From: Bimuria novae-zelandiae CBS 107.79
Lineage: Eukaryota; Ascomycota; Dothideomycetes; Pleosporales; Didymosphaeriaceae
DNA length: 64,000 nt
NCBI GenBank assembly: GCA_010015655.1
Contig: ML976667.1
Location: forward strand, 933,941-997,940
Reading direction: 5' to 3'
Below are positions 10,427-21,033 of the stretch, piece by piece. The position numbers and the translations under genes were made by a program. Every line of letters begins with the position of its first letter. Position 1 is the first letter of the stretch. The notes beneath the pieces are model-generated. The model saw nothing but the letters and a program-made list of their open reading frames with translations, was not told the origin of the DNA and searched no databases.

Positions 10427-12058
10427 CTATTCGCCATCCTTCCAAACCTCCAGTGCATCTAGCTTGATCGTGTGCGATTGACCTGAGGCAAGCGCTTCAA
10501 CTTTGGCCTCCATCTTCTCCATGTGCAGCTCGATCCTGTACGGCGCTTGCGTCTGAGAAGCATCGCCAAAAACCAACCTAGTGTCTGATTCTTTCTGACA
10601 TGTCTGGCCCAACAGCTTTGCATAGCGCGCGGACGGAGCAAGCTGGAAAATGTGGAGACTGTACAGTAGATCTCGCCCACGATTTCTGTCGTAATCGACT
10701 GCTACCATGACACCGGCCTTGAAGCGTCCGCCAGAAGCCTGATCTTGACAACTAAAGGCCAGGACCGTTGTAGCCGGACGATCCTGGCCTTCCTTAAGCA
10801 CTTGCGGACGCACGTGAGCCCAAATGGCGTCGCTGTCAGGCTTGACATCAGTAATTCTGTTATACCAACGTACGACTGTATGAAAGTCATCCAAATCGAC
10901 GAGCGCGGGAAGCAGGGCACATGTGAGGGTCAGCCAGCTGACTGATAATATGTAGTGTCCGCCTTGGGTCTGTTGCCCAGTCTGTAACTCGGGTGGCACC
11001 TCGTAGAGGGATACAATGTCTGTATCAGCGGCATGGCCATCCAGGAAGACGTCTATCACCACACGATAAAGGGGGTCGAACAAATGCGCAATCTGTTTGA
11101 GTCCCTGGTCAAACGCCGGCCACGCCACAAGATCTTGACCTTCTGGAAATGCTGCTGCTAGCTCCTTGTCGTCACAGGCGAACGTGGCCATCACGCTGGC
11201 AGCTGCCTCATCGAATGATTGCGAGGCAGCCGGCTCCAGTGATGACCGTGCGTGTTCCGCCTGTTCAATTTGCAATATCAGCAGCGCTCGGACGAACTCC
11301 TTCAGGTCGACCCGTGGAATGGCAAGGTTGTGCAACTCGAAATCAGCCTTGAGTTCCTTCGCTAGTGGACGAAGATCATCTCGCTTCGATCCGTACGGGA
11401 AATTGTCGGGTACATTCTTGTGCAAGACGTCGAGAACGTCGTGGAACATTTCGTCTCCGTCGTCATCGCGGTTGATTTTGCACCACTCTGTCAGAATACT
11501 GTTAAGATATTCAGTGGACCGCGCAAACTTCTTTGCGTACTCCATATCAAACGCATTGCGGTGGGCGTAATCGCGGCGTGCGGCCTCTTTGTTGGGGCTT
11601 TCTGGTGTTGAGATGTGACGTTCAGCGAGACTTTGGAACAGTAGGCGCCGCCCGTCTGCGGGTGTCCGCATTCGCCCCATATTTCCCGTTTCCGACATAT
11701 ATAGCTGGCGTCCGGGCAGCAGCCACGCGAGCGCATGCTGGATTTCTGACACAGAGAGCGACCCCGGAAGTGGGGCATCGGGGGCACGATACAACGGTGC
11801 TGTGCTGAGATAAACAAGCATGCGGTATAGATGGTCTGCGAAGACAGTTGGGAGATCACGTGGAAGCTGCGATTGAATATGGCTAACAAGCGATGTCCTC
11901 TTCACGCGTGATACGCCCGATATTTCGATGGCGAGGTCGTCGAAGGCCTTGGTTAGGGCTTCTTGCTCGTTGTCGTGGAGAACATGAGCATTCAGCAAGT
12001 CGAACCGACCAGAGTGGTATTGTTTTGCAAGCCATTCTTGCGTAGGTGGTGCTGGCAT
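10427..12058 (-). CDS. Putative TLDc-like (RTC5-related) protein, 543 aa
   Basis: A single-exon reading frame of 543 codons on the minus strand. The central part (DGRRLLFQSLAERH, RVDLKEFVRALLILQIEQAE) and the C-terminal part (LSVSWLTLTCALLPALVDLD, then GGRFKAGVMVAVDYD and LLYSLHIFQLAPSARY) recall the layout of fungal TLDc-domain proteins of the RTC5 type: a helical N-terminal half, then a domain with an FQL(A/S)P motif. The similarity is seen by eye only and the hallmark Gly-rich TLDc end (GIGFGG) is not obvious, so the assignment is tentative. If right, the protein may act with the V-ATPase, as shown for TLDc proteins in yeast and animals. No signal peptide or membrane segment. It is tandem with the chitin synthase gene, 870 bp apart, with no lesion. 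Confidence 0.6.
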   Translation of the reverse strand: MPAPPTQEWLAKQYHSGRFDLLNAHVLHDNEQEALTKAFDDLAIEISGVSRVKRTSLVSHIQSQLPRDLPTVFADHLYRMLVYLSTAPLYRAPDAPLPGSLSVSEIQHALAWLLPGRQLYMSETGNMGRMRTPADGRRLLFQSLAERHISTPESPNKEAARRDYAHRNAFDMEYAKKFARSTEYLNSILTEWCKINRDDDGDEMFHDVLDVLHKNVPDNFPYGSKRDDLRPLAKELKADFELHNLAIPRVDLKEFVRALLILQIEQAEHARSSLEPAASQSFDEAAASVMATFACDDKELAAAFPEGQDLVAWPAFDQGLKQIAHLFDPLYRVVIDVFLDGHAADTDIVSLYEVPPELQTGQQTQGGHYILSVSWLTLTCALLPALVDLDDFHTVVRWYNRITDVKPDSDAIWAHVRPQVLKEGQDRPATTVLAFSCQDQASGGRFKAGVMVAVDYDRNRGRDLLYSLHIFQLAPSARYAKLLGQTCQKESDTRLVFGDASQTQAPYRIELHMEKMEAKVEALASGQSHTIKLDALEVWKDGE

Positions 12059-12927
12059 GGTGCACCGAATATAACACCAGAATCAAGATTGAGATCGTTG
12101 TATTGACTTCGGATCGAATACAAAGGCAAATATTTCGAAGCTTGGAATTGCTGGTCGGCGTTGAGAGACGAAAAACCTGTCAAGTGAGATGTAGGTTGGA
12201 TGTCCACAGCGAGACTATGAGACAATATTGTAGCTACGGACTCAACCTAATCAAGTTGATAGGTGGTCATGAGTATCGGAGTCGGACAGTGTAGTTACCT
12301 GTGCGGCAGGAGAACTCAGCGGCCAGGCGATCCCGCATTCACTCGTCGCAACTGTTTTGGCACCCGAGATCCACCTCGTTTCAGCCCTGTGCGAATCGCA
12401 GCACGGCGCGAGGCCGCAGTCCAGACTACAGACCACGAAATGTAAGACATTACCAACCGTCACCTAGAGAAAGTTACCAGAATATCTCCCATGACTAACT
12501 CCATGACCCTTCAACGGAAACCCGCGCAGTGTCGCTCCGCCATCCGGGGGTTTTTTTTTCATCACTCATTCAACCGGACGGCCGGCCAAAGGTTCATTTG
12601 GCAAATTATTCCCTAGATAGGCTGCAGTGCACTGCAATCGTGGGGTTGTACCTGATCTACAACCGGCTGAATAGGTAAAAGCCTGACTACATTATCAAAG
12701 AGTGCTACATAACGTCGTGCCGTCTGCCTATTGCAGGAGTGCCATGACGGCCATATCCCATTCCAAACCCTAGCCCTCCAACCTTTTCCCTTCCCTTCAC
12801 CATCCAGAGCCGCTTCAGCGGCGCTCCCAAACAAGCATCCATCGTCGAGGTATCTCCATTTCCCAACGCCAGCGTTCATCAATTCGTAACGCTCAAAGCA
12901 CAATTACAATCTGGCGCCAAAGCGCCC
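12059..12927. other. Intergenic, no gene seen
   Basis: Promoter side of the TLDc-like gene and 3' flank of the chitin synthase gene. A T10 run lies at about 12549-12559. No convincing frames. Confidence 0.5.
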
Positions 12928-15900
12928 TCATCTCTTCCCAATGCTACTGCCGCCCCACGAACTCGGCGCCCAACTACTCACCTTACTGCTAACCACGCTC
13001 GGGCTCCACCAACTGCTCCCGCCATTCCTCCAGCCCTTACCCCACTTCCTCTTCCCGCCGCCCAAGCCCGTCTTGGACTCCATCTTATCCTCCCACTTGA
13101 GCTTCATTTCCATGGCCGAATGGATCAGGTTGATGATCAAGAAAGAGGTCGACCCAATGGCGCGGAAGAAGGCGAGGCCTGCCACGGCCCACAGGATGAA
13201 CTTGAGGTAGAAGTTGCTGGAGATGTGCTGGCCGCCGTACGCCTCGGAGACGGCCATAGCGAGGATGGCGTTGGAGATGAGCCAAATGACGACCATGTAC
13301 GTGCGCACGGCGCGGTAGTAGTCCTCCTGCGCTTGGACTTCGTCCAGGCCGGGTGTGGCGACTTCGATGCGGTCGCGCAAGTTGCGCAGGGCTTCATCAT
13401 AGCCTGAGTCAATGTCGAGCTGTTCAGATGGCATTTCGAGTTCGACGACGTTGCCCTTCTTCGCTTTGGCGTCGCCTAGATCGGTTTTGGCAACGTTGTC
13501 ACCTTTGGTACCCCAGGTGATGTCGTGCGTGTTGCAGAAGGCGTATACTTGCAAAGTGCAGATGTAACTCGGCAAGAGAGCAAAGTATTGGGCCGAGGAG
13601 GTGAACATGTGCCAGGGATCTAGGTACATGAAGGACATCAGGAAGTATAAGCCAATCGTAGTCGCGGTGGAGATGATTAGGTTGGTGAAGACATTGTTAC
13701 CTAGTACCTTTGGTTGTTTGGGGTCTTTCAATTGTTTGACAACGATGTAGATCGAAGCGAAAGTCGTGTAGGCCATGATGACACAGTATGCGACCATACT
13801 CCACAAGAACATCTTCTTGGCTCCTTGCGGTCGGTTACCCATGGATAGGATAAACTGCATGCAGATCAACAACACGCACATATACCGTAGGAAGACAAAG
13901 ATGTATTTAGCGATGCTGTGGCCGAACGGGTCGTAAGACTTGTCGCTGAGGGAGCCAGCAATAAAGAAGAAGGTAAGATAGAAGTTGGCGAGCGAGAAGA
14001 AGGTGAACATGAGCTGAACGAATTGGTACACAAATTCGATATGTAGTAGAATCTTGCGCCAGATGGTGTGATCGGTAGCCCAGACCTGCTTGAAGTGGAG
14101 TAGCGAGTACACAGCTGCGAAGAAAGCACCGTTGAGCCAACGACGACGCTGAGATATGAATTCAGGAACAGCGTCTACATGGATTAGTATCTGAACGATA
14201 ATAATAGCGATGGAGAACGTACCAGGCACATCAGTTTCACCAGTGGCAGCCTTGACGTACTTCAAGACCCACTGCTCACTGCGCTTCGCTACCAGCTCCC
14301 AACACAGAATACGGTCCTCGGCGAGGTACATATTGGCGGTAAAAACATCTGCATCCTGGCCATGTAGTGTCTCGCCTTTGAAATATTGGCTCAACGGACC
14401 ATGGCCGGTGTGGTCGTTTTGCAAGGCGATGTAGCGGTATGCTGACAGCGCACCTGGCAAGACGGTAATATACCCAAAGACGGACTCAAGGGGTTTATCC
14501 AGAATGTTGGACATCTTGTACTCAAAATTTTGCGATGCGACCAAAGGATTGAGCAGACCGAGCCAGCCTTTGCCCTTGCCCGCCTTGATCTCGCCGGCAG
14601 CGCCAGCGACAGAGGAGTCGTTGTCAAACGTTTTCCACAGGTGGTACAAGGCTTTGGGGCCAGGCTTGGTACCGACGTCAAGAAGGATACAGATATTCGG
14701 GTTGAGGGCTCTACCGAAGGCATTGAAAAACCATCGATGGGAGTTGAGTTTCTTCTGATTGCGCTCCTTCATGCAGAAGATCATCTGCACCGGTACGATG
14801 CCTTTCTCAGCTCCCTTAAACTTGAGATCGGAGTCCAGGGATACCTGCGTGGTATACTCGTATACGTGAGCAGTGACCTCGCGCTGATTGACGTGGTTCT
14901 TCGCGATGCCCTTCTGGAAGCAGCCCATGGCGGCGAGAGCGTCCAAGGTCCGCGGATGCACCTTCTGACGACCATCGGAGATGATGCAGACAACAATTTT
15001 CTGCCACCCGTCCTTGCCCCAGGTGCGGGATTTTGTTCGAGAGCAGAAGTGGCTGATGTTGCGCATAACGCCATGCATTGTTCGGGTGAAGTCGATCTCG
15101 TTTTCGTTGTACATGGTGATACAGATGAATAGCTCTGTGTCGCGCGCCGTTGTACCGATATTCTGACGCAGCTTGTACCCTCTGTCTACAAAATCATCGG
15201 GATCGCAAGTCACGGCTGTGTATCGCATGTGCGTGAACTCCATGTCATCGCGTCGTGGCAGGAAACTGTACAGAATGGTGGGAATCTTGCACTCCAGAAT
15301 GAGTTCACCATTGATGAGGCGCACCTCCTTCTTGGTCATGACGGCGTTTCGCGCTCCACGTCTCGGCTGTGCGGTCTCAGGAGCGGGTCCAAGGTGGTCA
15401 ACCTTCTCGTCGAACTCTGTGTAGTCGTCTATAATCGTCTCTTCGGTCATGTACGAGTCCCGTGAGCTCATCTCAGGTCGCTCATCGCCGTACTCGGTGA
15501 AGGGATCGTCTTGATCAATGGGTATTGAGGTCATGTCGAAGGTTGCATTAGAGTCGCGCGAAATGGGCCTGCCACCGGCGAACAACGGTGCTGGAGGCAG
15601 CGGCCGCTTAGAACTGCCTGGCCGTCCACCACCGTATCTTGAAGAAGGCGTGCCCGGTCGCGGACTGCCATTGAGATCCTCGGGCTCATACAGGGTCGAC
15701 GACGCTGGCGGTCGCGTGTAGTCTGTAGATGTGCGCGTGGGCGAGTAGGGTCGGCCGGGGACAGCGCGGTCGGGCGAGAGTGGACGGCGGTAGGGCACGT
15801 AGGAGGGCGAATCTTCCCCGGGAGGGGGGATATTCGGCGCAGTGTCGAGCACGGAAGGCGCCCTAGAGAGTGGTAAGGAGGACATCGAGGGCTGATAGGA

Positions 15901-16429
15901 TCGAGCCACTGGCGATGGTGGCCTGCGGGGTGCATACAATGGTAAGCCTGGTTCTTGGTTCTTCTTGGAGGGCGACAGGCGGTCCACGAGCCGCGTCGTG
16001 ATCGACTTGCGCTTCAGCGTCAGCGGCGCCGGCTTCGGTATCGACGAGGTCGACGTCGAGCTCAGCGCCGCATCGGCCTCGCGCAGCAGGTCGACAATGC
16101 CAGCCTCCGTAGCGGCCTGCTTGCCCACTTCGGAGCGTGTGAGCCCCTCTCCCAGCGTCCCGGCGGTGCTTGCCATGGTCGAGAGCAGCGACGCGGATTC
16201 TTCGGGTACTTGGGGGTTTCTGCGCGCGCAGTACAGGAATGAGTATGGGGAAGTGGAGAGAGAGGTAGGAAAGAAGTGATACTCACGAGACGTAGCTCTG
16301 TGTATCGTCGGCGTGGGTCAGCAGTCGCATCGTCGTGCCTCCTTGCAGATGGCTCGGCGACGGCTCGTCGTCGTCGTATGCAGGCGGGCGCCCATACGGC
16401 CCATGGCCTGGTGTGGTGGAACCGTCCAT
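12928..16429 (-). CDS. Chitin synthase, division 1 (class III-like)
   Basis: Processive membrane glycosyltransferase that makes chitin from UDP-GlcNAc at the plasma membrane. Exons 16287-16429, 14223-16219 and 12928-14174 give 1128 residues; the first starts [16 protein letters not shown] and joins as [12 protein letters not shown]. The first 270 residues are Pro/Ser-rich and disordered. The catalytic part has CHSN ([15 protein letters not shown]), [11 protein letters not shown], the region [20 protein letters not shown], and [20 protein letters not shown] with the QRRRW motif at about residues 722-726. At least six membrane segments follow, then a C-terminal tail. Class III rather than I/II is suggested by the [20 protein letters not shown] context and is not certain. 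The second intron (14175-14222) is only 48 nt, a multiple of three without a stop. Confidence 0.93.
14175..14222 (-). other. 48-nt stop-free intron in chitin synthase, just before the QRRRW motif
   Basis: It reads GTACGT...CTAAT...GTAG, with good donor and branch-like signals. Removing it restores the family consensus VPDAVPE. If retained, translation continues with 16 extra, strongly hydrophobic residues ([16 protein letters not shown]) eight residues before QRRRW. Confidence 0.8.
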
Positions 16430-17190
16430 CCAATGCACCGCGAAATGCGTCTCGTGTCGTCAATGAAGGGATGTAATGGTTTGCAATAGTGTATAGTTCG
16501 AGAAGAATGCGAATCGTATGCTCGTGATGCTAGCCGTAGTTCCAGAGCGAATGTTGCGGCAGCAGCTCCGGCAGCGTGGGGTGTGTTTGCAAATGCGCCG
16601 TTTCCACAGCAACCACCGAGGACAGCGCACGGTCGGTCTATGGCTGCATGCGCCTCGACGCGATCTCCAGTTTTGCCCGCATCGCGCTACGTCTCAGGAG
16701 AATACCCGGGGAACTTGATTTGGTTCCTGATTGTGTCCAATATTATCATGCAGATGGTCCGGAGCTGGATGGGGCGCTGCATAGGCGTTGCTGGGCTGCC
16801 TGGGCTGCCTGACCACTTGCAGGAGTCGTCCCACTCAGAGGGCGTACGAATCCGGGCGGGCTGTGCAAAGTCCCGAAAACCGTGACGGCACAGAGACTAG
16901 AGATCTTTCTGTCTAATCCAATGTTGTATTGTATACATCTTGGGATCGGACGGTAGGTAGAGAGAATGGTGGCCATGACGTGCTGAGGGACAGATATGTT
17001 AGCGCCCGCTTAGTGAGAACGCCCACACACAACCCTAACAATTTTCTATTGAGTCAGTAGACAAGTAGCGATTTCCTGAGTGGAGTGTTTGTAAAGTAAC
17101 GATATGAAGGACGCGCGTAGCACCATAAATTACCCAAGCGGTTATAATAAGTGGGTTACCATCCTAGCGTACACATTAACAAATGGTGAC
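16430..17190. other. Intergenic, promoter side of chitin synthase
   Basis: No convincing gene. Open frames on the plus strand here lack introns, start context and family resemblance. Confidence 0.45.
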
Positions 17191-17741
17191 CTACACAGGA
17201 CTCTCATTTTCGTGCTCTCCAGCGAATCCTCGCCCACGATCTCTTACATTCGATATATCAGTTGGCTTACCGTGTGCTGGAGCTTCAGACACTCGTACAA
17301 GTTCTTCCCGTGCCCATGCTTCATGTCCTGGGACGTCTCGATCACGTTGCGTTACACGGGGTTCATCCTCACTCGTAACGACAACGGTGAACTTGGGTTC
17401 CGACCAATTGGGCTCTGGCGACTGCTGCGGCAGAGTCCTTTTGGCTGGGCGAGGCTTGTAGTCCCAGCCTATGATATGCCAGCCAAGTCGTTTCAATTCG
17501 TCTTTCCAGGTCTTCTTCAACGTTCTTGGACAAAATCGGACACTACAGTACTTGCCGGCTTTTTGCCTGCTTTGTTTCCTTCTGTGCCTCGTCCTTCTCC
17601 TGCTCTCGAGATAGGATTTGTTGAACACGTAGTCTTGCCGCGAGGTGTTCCACCCAGGTTGTTTGTGCATATAGTCCTAAGGGTGTAGGGAAGAGGACAG
17701 TAGGGTCGAAACCATAGTAGGTACGGTTGGTGCGGTCGGCT
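17191..17741 (-). CDS. Uncharacterised protein, partial gene model
   Basis: Two coding-like stretches on the minus strand. The upstream one (17741 down to about 17552) reads TYYGFDPTVLFPTPLGLYAQ, TTWVEHLAARLRVQQIL, SREQEKDEAQKETKQAK. The downstream one (17514-17191) reads WKDELKRLGWHIIGWDYKPR ... EAWAREELVRVSEA and ends at TAG. They are in different frames, joined by a GT...AG segment of only about 37-40 nt, which is short for an intron; a frameshift is the alternative. An acceptor-like CTAACAGG sequence lies before 17741, so 5' exons probably exist in 17742-18220, where hydrophobic stretches such as LVRHLAILILTGILATLL occur. I do not recognise the family. The gene may be intact with unusual introns or may be decaying. 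Confidence 0.4.
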
Positions 17742-18420
17742 CTAACAGGTTAAAGGCATTTTGTAGGTATAGTATTGGTGGCTGCGTGAGAAGGGTGGCA
17801 AGAATGCCGGTGAGAATAAGGATGGCAAGGTGACGGACAAGATAATAGGACTGTGGGGGAGAAAGGTGCAAAAGGTGGAGAATATACAGTGCTGAAGACT
17901 GTGAATATTCATACTAAGGGGATGGTTGTAAGACGTTTGTTCATCTGTCGACGCGCAGACCTAGTAGACCTCAGAGAGTGACGGGAAGCCACGCCCGAGA
18001 GGGTCCTGGTTGCGTACCGCGGCTATATATAGGCCCCTAAATCCGGGGTGAGCGAAAGTCCATTGACAGGGCGAAGGGGAGCAAGAATCCTGTGAAGAGC
18101 AGCGTGGAAGCAATGGTGATGGCAATGCTAAAGCTGAGAATATGGGACTGGCGATCGAGGCCGGGCGCAGAGAACGTGGGTTGATGGGCTGGCGGCATGT
18201 CCTTTGTCAGGGCTGTCACTTTAATCCCATTCGGATGTTCTTCCTGCGAATTTGGTGCGGCTTCCTTGTGTTGTGGAAGGTGCGTGGCCGCTCCTTCCGT
18301 TTACGTTACGGCGCAACGCGAACCACAACATACGACTCTCACTTCAACATACGAGGATATTAACTCTCAACTTGTTTTATGACTTACGTCTTTTTTTTGC
18401 TGGTATATAAACTCCAAATT
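17742..18420. other. Possible 5' exons of the unknown minus-strand gene; otherwise nothing recognised
   Basis: Two hydrophobic minus-strand frames (about 17770-17871 and 18045-18140, the latter with LSFSIAITIASTLLFTGFLL) could be membrane exons of the gene at 17191-17741, but splice connections cannot be fixed by eye. Confidence 0.25.
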
Positions 18421-18676
18421 TGAAGCGAGTTAGCAATCGGCTCATCGAGTGGCGCATGGAGATAGAGCCTAAGTCTCCAAAGCCCATCCATCCGGGCAAA
18501 ACGAGGGCGTGAGTTCGAACCTGCTAGTGGTCATGCGAGATCTGGTCTGCGTGTAATTAATTCTACACACCTAAAAACATTAGTAAAGTCTCTAAGTTTC
18601 ATACAAAGCCTACGTTTTTACTACTCCCTTTGCCTCCTCTTTTTTCTTCAAAAAAAAAAAAAAAAAAAAAAAAAAA
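18421..18676 (+). repeat. tRNA-like segment followed by poly(A): SINE-like candidate
   Basis: At 18450-18540 the DNA resembles a decayed tRNA: a box A-like TGGCGCATGG, a perfect 5-bp stem GGAGA/TCTCC around a loop, and a box B-like GAGTTCGAACC, followed after about 110 bases by an A27 tract at 18650-18676. The T-arm stem does not pair properly and the anticodon loop is too long, so it is not a functional tRNA gene. A tRNA head with a 3' poly(A) tail is the layout of a SINE. No target duplication was identified, so the call is tentative. Confidence 0.3.
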
Positions 18677-19172
18677 GGCTAGAACTCTCTTTATTGCTTG
18701 CATTTTTTTTAATCTGCACTTCTCTTTAACTCTATCCTAGTTACTATACATTCTTTTTCTTATGTATTCGCTGCGATGGACGAACGTCTCCAGTTGTTCA
18801 GCTCGGTAGTATTAACTAATACTAGATTAATGAGTATAGTTGGGCTTTACATACAATAAACACATAACACCTTAATTATTTCAAATCCTAAACCCGCTGG
18901 AAAGAAGTGGGAGTTCACAGGTACCTACGTGGTAGGTAGGTAGGTATCAGCACTCGCATGTAACCTCGGGAATAGGAACGCCACGTGCCTGTCGGAAGCT
19001 GAGCCAAATGCCGAATCGCTAGCCTTTCAGTACCGCAACTCTGGTTCCAACGATCCTTCTTGCTTCTTGCATGTGCTTTTTGGTGATACCCTTGCTTGGA
19101 ATGTTGTAGATTTTCTCGCATTTTTTGACGCATGGATAAGAAGAGGCCCACGTTTTTCGCGCTACTCCTACC
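18677..19172. other. AT-rich intergenic, no gene seen
   Basis: Moderately AT-rich DNA that includes short TA-rich stretches (for example near 18810-18850), ending in the promoter side of the AFG1-like gene. Confidence 0.45.
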
Positions 19173-20872
19173 ATGACACCATCCCTCGCCCTGAGAGGGC
19201 TTCTCCGCGCACCACGATTCGGCACCTCGATACGCTCCAGCACAACAAGCCGGATATGCACAGATTGCTTGCGGACGTTACGTCTGCAAAGGTGTGGGGG
19301 GCGTGGTGCGCTTGCGCCGAGGTTGCTAGCTGGGCCGCAAAGAGGACACGCGCAAGAAGTGCAGGCAGCTTTGCTACAACGAGAAAATGTGGAGCAGAGA
19401 GCATCAGCGAATACGCCCATGGCGGAGTATGACACGCGTGTAGAAAGTGGACGCCTTCGAAACGACGACCACCAGCGAACAATCATCCAGTACCTCGAAG
19501 ACCTTCACGTTATGCTCTCCCGCTATGAGCAGCCGCCCGTCCAGCCCCCCGCGATCGAAGACCTCAAGCCCAAGAAGTCCTTCTTCTCCTTCTTTTCCTC
19601 CGCACAGCCTTCCCGGCCTCCTCTGTCACCCATCCCAGACTCCCTCCCCAAGGGCCTGTACATGTACGGCGACGTCGGCTCCGGCAAGACCATGCTCATG
19701 GATCTTTTCTACGACACGCTCCCGCCGAACATCAAAAGGAAGACGCGCATACACTTCCACGCCTTCATGCAAAGCGTACACAAAGACCTGCACAAGATGA
19801 AGATGCAGCACGGCAACGAGGTCGACGCCATCCCGTACGTCGCCGCGGGCATCGCCGAGCGCAGCAGCGTCCTCTGCTTCGATGAGTTCCAGTGCACCGA
19901 CGTCGCCGACGCCATGATCCTGCGGCGCCTCATAGAATCGCTCATGGCGCACGGCACCGTCATCGTCACGACGTCGAACCGCCACCCAGACGACCTCTAC
20001 AAGAACGGCATCCAGCGCGAATCCTTCATCCCCGCCATCAACCTGCTCAAGCAAAGACTCCAAGTCATAAACCTCGACTCGCAGACGGATTATAGGAAAA
20101 TCCCCCGCCCGCCGTCGGGCGTGTACCACCACCCACTCGACGAGGCCGCAAAGTCCCATGCAGAGCGCTGGTTCAGGTTCCTCGGCGACCCACAGAACGA
20201 CCCGCCACATCGTGCGATTCACCACGTCTGGGGCCGCGAGATAGAGGTCCCCAAGGCGAGTGGCCGCTGCGCGTGGTTCAGCTTCGACGAGATCATCGGC
20301 CGCGCGACCGGCGCAGCGGACTACCTCGAGCTGATGCGCAACTACGACGCGTTCATCATCACGGATGTACCAGGCATGAACTACAGGAGTAGGGATCTCG
20401 CGAGGCGCTTCATCACCTTCATCGACGCCATTTACGAGAGCCGCGTAAGTTCCTACCCCCGCTTTTTGGCCCGTTGACTCGCTGATAAGCTTTCCAGGCC
20501 AAACTCGTACTCACCACTGCCGTACCCCTAACATCCCTCTTTCTCTCGGCTTCCGAACTCCAAGACGCCATGACCCCGACACCCGCCCCCAGTACCTCCA
20601 CCACGGGCGCGCCCGACGTCCACGCCGACGTCTCAGACGTGATGCGCAACCTCATGGACGACCTCGGCATGAACATGAGCATGCTCAAGAACAGCAACCT
20701 ATTCACCGGCGACGAAGAGCGCTTTGCGTTTGCGCGGGCGCTGAGCCGGCTGAGCGAGATGGGCAGTGTGGAGTGGGTGGAGCGGGGGCTGGGCATGGAG
20801 GGCAAAGGCGGGAAGGGAGAAAAGGACGGGTGGCAGCGGGTGAAGAGCAAGTGGAGGGAGGATAGCATGTAA
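19173..20872 (+). CDS. AFG1: AFG1/LACE1-like mitochondrial AAA-type ATPase
   Basis: Inner-membrane or matrix-associated P-loop ATPase implicated in turnover of mitochondrially encoded and nuclear cytochrome oxidase subunits. Exons 19173-20444 and 20498-20872 join in frame after an Arg codon to give 548 residues. The N terminus is Arg/Ser/Leu-rich with no acidic residues (MTPSLALRGLLRAPRFGTSI), as for a mitochondrial presequence. The P loop is GDVGSGKT near residues 165-172; Walker B is LCFDEFQCTDVADAMIL near 232-245; a sensor-like VIVTTSNRHPDDLYKNG follows. FSFDEIIGRATGAADYLEL and VPGMNYRSRDLARRFITFID are family hallmarks. The C terminus includes LFLSASELQ and the conserved DEERFAFARALSRLSEM. 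It is convergent with AKR1, 161 bp apart. Confidence 0.93.
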
Positions 20873-21033
20873 GTGGCAATCTCAACGGCGCCACAACATG
20901 GAAACGAGAGCGGAAGCACTTCCCTGCCTCATGCACTCACGGCCATGTCAGCGATGGATACTCAGCAGCCACGAAGAGGATATCATCATGTTCACTACAA
21001 CACCAACCTCACTACGCCCTACCCAACGATCAC

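Noticed and set aside
17104..17688. 194-codon plus-strand frame
   Set aside because: The opposite strand has better coding character (charged helices, spliced frames); no family match on the plus strand.
18440..18545. Functional tRNA gene
   Set aside because: T-arm stem does not pair, anticodon loop is 11 nt, and the 3' end CTAGTGGTCA finds no 5' acceptor partner; kept only as a SINE-like candidate.
19626..20225. 199-codon minus-strand frame opposite AFG1
   Set aside because: Val/Asp/Glu/His-rich antisense of a GC3-biased gene; the plus strand has P-loop and Walker B motifs.
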